NCBI RefSeq assembly: GCF_000764305.2
Contig: NW_025939103.1
Location: 95,002 to 159,001, forward strand
Length of the DNA stretch: 64,000 bases
Direction of reading: 5' to 3'
DNA from: Hyalella azteca
Taxonomy: Eukaryota > Arthropoda > Malacostraca > Amphipoda > Hyalellidae
The notes below the pieces were generated by a model. It was not told the DNA's origin. It searched no databases and worked only from the letters and a program-made list of their open reading frames with translations. Position 1 is the stretch's first letter. Every line of letters begins with the position of its first letter. Positions 58,538 to 64,000 of this stretch are shown piece after piece. Both the position numbers and the translations under genes were made by a program.

Positions 58538-61190
58538 ATGGCTGGTAAGTTTTTAAAAGTTATTGTGTCTATATAATTCTCAAATCTAATTGTTGAAAAT
58601 TTTTTTAAAATGACTTTTCTTACTTCTAGATCAAACCCTGCAGGTAATTTGATGTCTGCTAAGATATTTGGTTTCCTACTAATTTCTTACTTTGTTTCAG
58701 GTCGTCCTAAGAGGAAGGGACCAGAGCTCAAGTTTGTCATCAATGAAGAACCAGCAGCCAAACCGTGTGTTCTCATTCCTATTATATTTTAATTCTGTTC
58801 TTATCTTGCTCTTTTGGAATAAATACAATGTACAAATAATTTAAAACTGAATATAACAATAAGGCAAAATTATTTAATGTTATCTACTTTTTTTTAGAAG
58901 TGCATAAATTATAGATTTATTGTTGTCTTTATCTTAAGGAAACATTATCAACTATAAAACACCTCCCCATCCAGTGGGTAGTTTGTTCATTGTTCTTCTA
59001 GGTTATAAGTGAAAAATGTTGATAATTGTGTAGTGCATGTTCCTGGATGCCTGTGAATAGAATTAGTGCTACTATATAGTGAGCCAAATAACAACTTGAA
59101 ATACCTTCGACAGGCTTTGAGACAAAATAAATGTAGCTTTTAATGCTGACATTGTAGCTGTAATTTAACCTACTCCAATGCCATGAGACAAGAAGATGAA
59201 TTTTATGTTGCATACTTGAGAATTTTGTTGTATTAGGTTTTCATTAGTTCACTCTATAGCTGCTGTGAGTTGAGGGGACTTTATTACCTATATCTCAGTT
59301 GCAAATATTATGGCTCTGAATCTAACCTTAAGAAGATTTTGCCAAGGTTTTCACCATCTTATTCAAGTTTTATATTGCAATGTAACTTTTTAAAACCTAA
59401 AACTTCCAATTAACAATTCATGAAACACAATAATGTCAACAGCTCATGAGCTAAGAATTAAAGTCTCATTTAAATTTTTTATGTACAGGGAGGTGCCCCG
59501 CGGCCTTGACTCCAAAACCAGCATCACCGTGGAGGGGCAAGAAATCAATGTTGAAGCACGAGAACTCGTGAGCCTGGGAGAGCTTGGACGTGGGGCTTTT
59601 GGTGTTGTTGAAAAAATGAAACACACTCCATCCAACACAATCATGGCAGTTAAGGCAAGTCAGGAGTTCTGCCATTATGATTCTATTATTTCTCAGTATT
59701 TATCTTCAAGGGTCTGTTTTGATAAGGTGATGGCTATTTCTGTGCTATAATCCTGTGTATTTTATCCTCTTTTATCTATTTTTATAATTGGGGATTATTT
59801 GTTCTATGGTTAGAAATGTGTGAGCCATTTCATACTGCATCATATGTACTCTAATTTTACTGCATTAGCTTTAGTGTATTAAGTATTTCAGTATTATAAA
59901 CAGTACCTATATTTGTTATTTGTGTATCAATTCTCTTATGTGTCTGAATGTTTCCTGCAGCGCATCACAAGCACAGTGGACATGAGAGAGCAGCAGTGTA
60001 TGCTTATGGACCTTGACATCTCGATGCGCACTGCAGCCTGCCCATACACAGTGCACTTCTATGGGGCCCTGTTCCGAGATGGCGATGTCTGGATATGCAT
60101 GGAAGTCATGCTCACATCCCTAGATAAATTCTACCCTAAAGTCTATGCCACCCAACAAGTCTTCCCTGAAGAGTATGTAGGGAAAATCGCTTACTCGGTA
60201 AACAATGCTAGATTTATCCATCTATTAGTACTCCGTGTAGGTAAATTAGCCTTTCATTTTTTGTAGCTTAACCTGGATAATTATCTGCAAATCTATTTTT
60301 ATCTTCAACAATTCTGAATGAAATGTTAAACTCGTCCCACAGTTCATGTAATTATAGTGCAAAATCAGCAATGACAAAGCTAGTACCGGTACCGGTAAAT
60401 CATTGGTCTAGTGACTGACGTTTCTACTAGGTAAATTGTTCCTTCATGGTAGATCTGACAAGCTTCTTCCACCCTATCAGGTTGTGTGTGCGCTGCATTA
60501 CCTGCACTCGAAGCTGCAGGTCATCCACCGCGACGTGAAGCCATCCAATATCCTCATCAGCCGCCGGGGCGAGGTTAAGATGTGCGACTTTGGCATCTCG
60601 GGATACTTGGTGGACTCAGTGGCCAAGACTGTGCAGGCTGGGTGCAAGCCCTACATGGCGGTGAGTGTAGATTGAGTGCAAGCCCTACATGGCGGTGAGT
60701 GTAGGTTGAGTGTAAGCCCTACATGGCGGTGAGTGTAGGTTGAGTGTAAGCCCTACATGGCGGTGAGTGTAGGTTGAGTGCAAGCCCTACATGGCGGTGA
60801 ATGCAGGTTTAGTGCCAGCCCTACATGGCGGGAAGTGCAGGCTGGGTGCAGGTCCAACATGGCGGTAAGTGCAGACTGGATGCAAGCACTACATGGTGGT
60901 GAGTGCAGGCTGGATGCCAATTATATATGGAGGTGAGTGCAGGCTAGAAGCAACACCTACCTGGCCGTGAGTGCTGCTGATCTAATGTTATGAATTACTC
61001 TCTTTCATTGCTCAATACCAATACGAACCTTGCACTTTTTGTAGAGCTTGTCATTGCATTAATAATTGTGTTGTGTACCGTCTTGCACTCAACAAAATCC
61101 TTTCTTGTGCAGCCTGAGCGCATTGACCCACAGGGGGACCCGTCTCGCTACGGCATCCGGTCGGACGTGTGGTCCCTGGGCATCTCAATC
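58538..61190 (+). CDS. MAP2K6: MAP kinase kinase 3/6 (p38 activator), C-terminus missing
   Basis: Exons 58538-58544, 58701-58764, 59489-59654, 59961-60197, 60481-60660 and 61113-61190 keep frame. The protein starts [14 protein letters not shown], a basic-hydrophobic p38 docking site. Kinase motifs in order: [11 protein letters not shown] (P-loop), MAVK (lysine), [41 protein letters not shown] (catalytic loop), [15 protein letters not shown] with the paired Ser and Thr activation sites, APER, and SDVWSLGIS. It ends there: subdomains X-XI are not found, and a satellite starts at the exon end. Intron 3 uses a GC donor (AAG|GCAAGT, 59655). Other introns are GT-AG, though the last donor (ATC|GTGGAG) is weak. 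It phosphorylates p38 in stress and immune signalling; the fly homologue is licorne. Confidence 0.9.
60642..60981 (+). repeat. 34-bp array of exon end plus 5' splice site in the kinase gene
   Basis: Ten contiguous 34-bp units. Unit 1 is the last 19 exon bases (GTGCAAGCCCTACATGGCG) plus the first 15 intron bases (GTGAGTGTAGATTGA). Later units repeat both parts with rising divergence, and most keep a donor-like GTGAGT or GTAAGT after ATGGCG-like sequence. Confidence 0.97.
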
Positions 61191-61885
61191 GTGGAGATTT
61201 GGGCATCGGCTAAAACGATCGTAAATCACGTGCGCTTGTGTCGATCATTAGGCATCGGCCACTTTGATCGCAGAGAGCGCGCTTGTATTGATCATTAGGC
61301 ATCTTCCACTTAGATCGCAAAGAGCGTGCATCAGTATTGTTCACTGGGCATCGGCTAAAACGATCGTAAATCGCGTGCGCTTGTGTCGATCATTGGGCAT
61401 CGGCCACTTTGATCGCAGAGAGCGTGCTTGTATCGATCATTATGCATCTTCCACTTTGATCGCAAAGAGGGCGCATCAGTATTGATCACTGGGCATCGGC
61501 TAAAACGATCGTAAATCGCGTGCGCTTGTGTCGATCACTGGGCATCGGCCACTTTGATCGCAAAGAGCACGCATTAGTGTTGATCATTGGGCATCGGCTA
61601 AACCGATCGTAAATCGCGCGCGCTTGTGTCGATCATTAGGCATCTTCCACTTTGATCGCAGAGAGCACGCTTCTGTGTTGATCATTGGGCATCGGCTAAA
61701 CCGATCGTAAATCGCGCGCGCTTGTGTCGATCATTAGGCATCTTCCACTTTGATCGCAAAGAGCGCGCATCAGTGTTGATCATTGGGCGTCGGCTATATA
61801 GATCGTAAAGCACGTGTGTTTGTGACGATCGCCAGGCATCAATCGTAAAGTACGTGTGCCTGTGTCGATCATGCAGCATTGGCCG
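61191..61885 (+). repeat. ~48-bp satellite with alternating monomer types at a kinase exon end
   Basis: About 14 monomers of 47-49 bp beginning GGGCATCGGC, AGGCATCGGCC or AGGCATCTTCC. Types: A (TAAAACGATCGTAAATCGCG), B (CACTTTGATCGCAGAGAGCG) and C (CTTCCACTTTGATCGCAAAG). The order starts A-B-C and later alternates A with B or C. The exon itself ends CTGGGCATCTCAATCGTGGA, resembling the monomer start GGGCATC...ATCGTAAA. Confidence 0.93.
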
Positions 61886-61887
61886 AG

Positions 61888-62436
61888 TGGTCATTATTTC
61901 TATTAAGATGAACTATTCATCAAATAAAACTGAAACTTGCACCTGTGTAAATTTGTTCAAACAATTATAAATCATCTACCAATTCATGCAATTTATTCTT
62001 CTACATTTCTAATTAGGTGCATGGATTTTATCTAAAAATAAAATTAGCCTACCAAAGAATGCTAAGATTTAGGCTAAGAATTCTGTTGAATATTCCAGAT
62101 TGGTAGCTACTTGCCAAGTATCCTGGCCATAACCTAGCACCATAGCACGGATTTACCACAGAAACAATCTACTAGGCCTATTGAATTTAGTCATTAAGAT
62201 TCAAGCCTTGCTACTGCTAGTATGGAAAAGATCTCTTTGAGCTGCAAATTGAGTTCGCCGTTCGGAGTCCTGTAGTCTAACTAAGAAGAACCTGAATTCA
62301 AATACCTACCTAGTAAACCATTAACCAATGGCCCATCATCATGCATTTCAATTCAAGCACTGAACATGATGAAGAATGAAGATGAACTAATATATGTCAT
62401 TATGTGATACGTCATCTACAGCTCTCTACTTCAAAA
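61888..62436 (+). repeat. Segmental duplication G, copy 2, left part
   Basis: This matches 55275-55830, resumes at 63133 after two inserted elements, and follows the kinase satellite directly. It has small indels relative to copy 1. Confidence 0.85.
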
Positions 62437-62444
62437 GTTCAGAC

Positions 62445-63124
62445 CCACTGTCAGGATGATGTATTTTTTCGGTGAATTTTCCCGTGCATTTTCACTTTTT
62501 TAAGCTATTGCTGTGCACAGTTGGCGCAATGTAATGAAAATTTATTCTCTTCGCGCACGTGTTCGCGCAATCCCGGCCATCAATTCTTCGTCGCGCTGCC
62601 GCGCACGAGCAGTTTGTGGAGGAACAGACATAATACTCACATTACTCAGTACAGTATGCCTTTAATTATCTTTCAATAATATATGATTTTTCTTGATATG
62701 GAAATTGGGTGAATGAGAAACTTAGAACTTTATTTTAGAAGAAATTTTGTCCAAAGTCATATGGCAATACTGAACACCATCTGTTTACATTTCGTATGTA
62801 TAATAGCCGCAGTTTACGATTACCGTACGTTCCGTATCCAACAAGGCGGACAAGCGGAAGAGTCAGAAGTAACCCAGACATGTCTTACATTTTATTATTG
62901 TCAGTTCGACTCGCGTAGTCAATATACTTGCGTATATTGTCGACTAAAATAGTTCGCGTATATTGTCGACTAAAATAGTAGAACTATTTTAGCTTTCTAA
63001 AGTACGGCGCACGGCACATTTTTTTACCAGCATAGTATGGCCACTACGGCGCACCGCGCAGGTCGTTAAAATGACAAAATAAATTCCTGCGCACCTGGCA
63101 CATCTTCCTGAGTCCTGACCATGG
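62445..63124 (+). mobile_element. 680-bp element with CCAxxGTCAGGA ends and 8-bp target duplication
   Basis: Ends CCACTGTCAGGA and, inverted, CCATGGTCAGGA. Flanked by GTTCAGAC at 62437-62444 and 63125-63132. The interior has palindromic TTTAGTCGACAATATACG motifs and GTGCGCC-type repeats, and no transposase. A partial inverted copy lies at 47568-47823. Confidence 0.85.
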
Positions 63125-63159
63125 GTTCAGACTACAAAAAGTTGAAGATCATTGGGATG

Positions 63160-63734
63160 CAGGGTTGGCGATTTTTTTGATTTTTTTAAAAAAATAAAAA
63201 AATCAAAAATCAATGATTTTTTTTATTTTTTCATGATTTTTTTTATTTGATTTTTTTGATTTTTTCAACTTTTTTGTCTTTTTGAAGTGTTGTTTTTTAT
63301 GTTGCAATTAGCCTACTAACAATAACAGTATATGGATCATAATGGATGGCTAAAAAGAGCACTTATTGCCTTCAATAATGGCCAACAGGCCAAGGTCTGT
63401 CTCTTATACACATCTAGATGTGTATAAGAGACAGCTTGTTAGCTATGTACAATGTATTGCACACTTGATGCCTCTGTACCAAAAACATTCAATTTATTGG
63501 AACCTAATACACACTAAAGGCAACAAGTTTATATACCAATTTGTCATTTATAGTACATTTATACTAAACCATGAATAACAATACCTCAATATAAATTAAA
63601 GACTGCCACTCAATATATTTAAATATATGAAAAAATCAAAAAAATCAAAAATATCGAAAAAATAAAAAAAATCATGATTTTTTTATAAAAAAATCAAGTG
63701 ATTTAATCACATGATTTAATCATTGCCAACCCTG
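63160..63734 (+). mobile_element. hAT-like element with both ends, interior broken by adaptor
   Basis: Starts CAGGGTTGGCGATTTTTTTG and ends ATGATTTAATCATTGCCAAC followed by CCTG, which is the inverted terminus. Target duplications are TTGGGATG (63152-63159) and TTAGGATG (63735-63742). The empty site is at 55850-55870 (GATCATTAGGATATTTGATC). An adaptor at 63397-63434 splits it, so internal sequence has probably been skipped and the real element may be longer. Confidence 0.9.
63397..63434. other. Second Nextera mate-pair junction adaptor (artefact)
   Basis: The same back-to-back pair of 19-base mosaic ends as at 52121, with no N. It follows GGCCAAGGT, the point where homology with the 47.8 kb element also stops. 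A reading frame through it again gives VSYTHLDVYKRQ. Confidence 0.98.
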
Positions 63735-64000
63735 TTAGGATGTTTGATCATTCATCATTGAAATTTGAAAGCTATATGAACAATGAACTCATCGTAATTC
63801 GCAACACTGAACAAGTGAACATCGTCTGATTTGTCTTGAAAGCAAAACCAAGGTTTTGAATCTCTGACACGACTTTCTTTCAGTTATCACAACACGGCAC
63901 ACGCATCCTAGTATGGAATATATCTACTTGGCGAGCCGCGACTGAATTTTTCGAGCCGTGGTTTTATGGATTTGCCAGCCGTGATTCCATTTCTACGAGC

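Larger units (their letters stand above)
63133..63910 (+). repeat. Segmental duplication G, copy 2, right part (interrupted by the hAT-like element)
   Basis: 63133-63159 and 63735-63910 match 55833-56010 (GTTGAAGATCATT, GAACTCATCGTAATT, CCAAGGTTTTGAATCTCTGA, GACTTTCTTTCAGTT). The remaining bases to 64000 show nothing recognisable. Confidence 0.85.

Noticed and set aside
61264..61485. Plus-strand frame through the satellite (RRERACIDH repeats)
   Set aside because: Translation of the ~48-bp monomers; no reason to think it is coding.
63366..63578. 70-codon frame with the same peptide
   Set aside because: Same adaptor artefact, inside a non-coding hAT-like element.

Overview
The window is animal nuclear DNA, most likely from an arthropod and perhaps a crustacean; that taxonomic call is inference. 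It is AT-rich by eye and has spliced genes with GT-AG introns. Its genes include Strip, a FLASH-like protein, an MKK3/6 kinase and tandem C-type lectin domains. Its repeats are typical of invertebrates: BEL/Pao and Ty3/gypsy fragments, hAT and mariner elements, tRNA-derived SINEs and foldback elements. Nothing here is bacterial or viral-genome-like.

Layout. 0.4-2.0 kb: a decayed Ty3/gypsy gag-protease fragment. 2-15.6 kb: mostly gene-free, with a 19-bp minisatellite, a terminal-inverted-repeat element (8.5-9.8 kb) and a broken cysteine-rich multicopy gene on the minus strand (9.9-11.5 kb). 15.6-18.5 kb: exons of a multi-CTLD lectin-like gene on the minus strand. 22.1-29.0 kb: the last three coding exons of Strip on the plus strand, with antisense BEL/Pao pieces in both flanking introns. 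32.3-39.7 kb: a four-exon minus-strand gene resembling CASP8AP2/FLASH. 39.9-49.4 kb: a dense mosaic of foldback, hAT and mariner elements with several pairs of inverted dispersed segments. 49.9-64 kb: a duplicated, partly misassembled region holding an RBM42-like gene (minus) and a p38-pathway MAP kinase kinase (plus), each incomplete.

The host genes form no evident pathway cluster. Strip is a STRIPAK scaffold, FLASH acts in histone pre-mRNA processing, RBM42 is an RNA-binding protein, and MKK3/6 activates p38.

The most notable pattern is that tandem arrays or duplications start at, or include, exon 3' ends with their 5' splice sites. This occurs at two Strip exons and at two consecutive MKK3/6 exons. 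It gives each affected intron one or more extra donor-like sites, and in the kinase the second array sits where the rest of the catalytic domain should follow.

Assembly quality must temper interpretation. Two complete Nextera mate-pair junction adaptors (52121-52158 and 63397-63434) are embedded as if genomic. Single-N joins at 22912, 52120 and 56214 coincide with repeat breakpoints. Long-range order in 22-24 kb and 49-64 kb should be treated as provisional.
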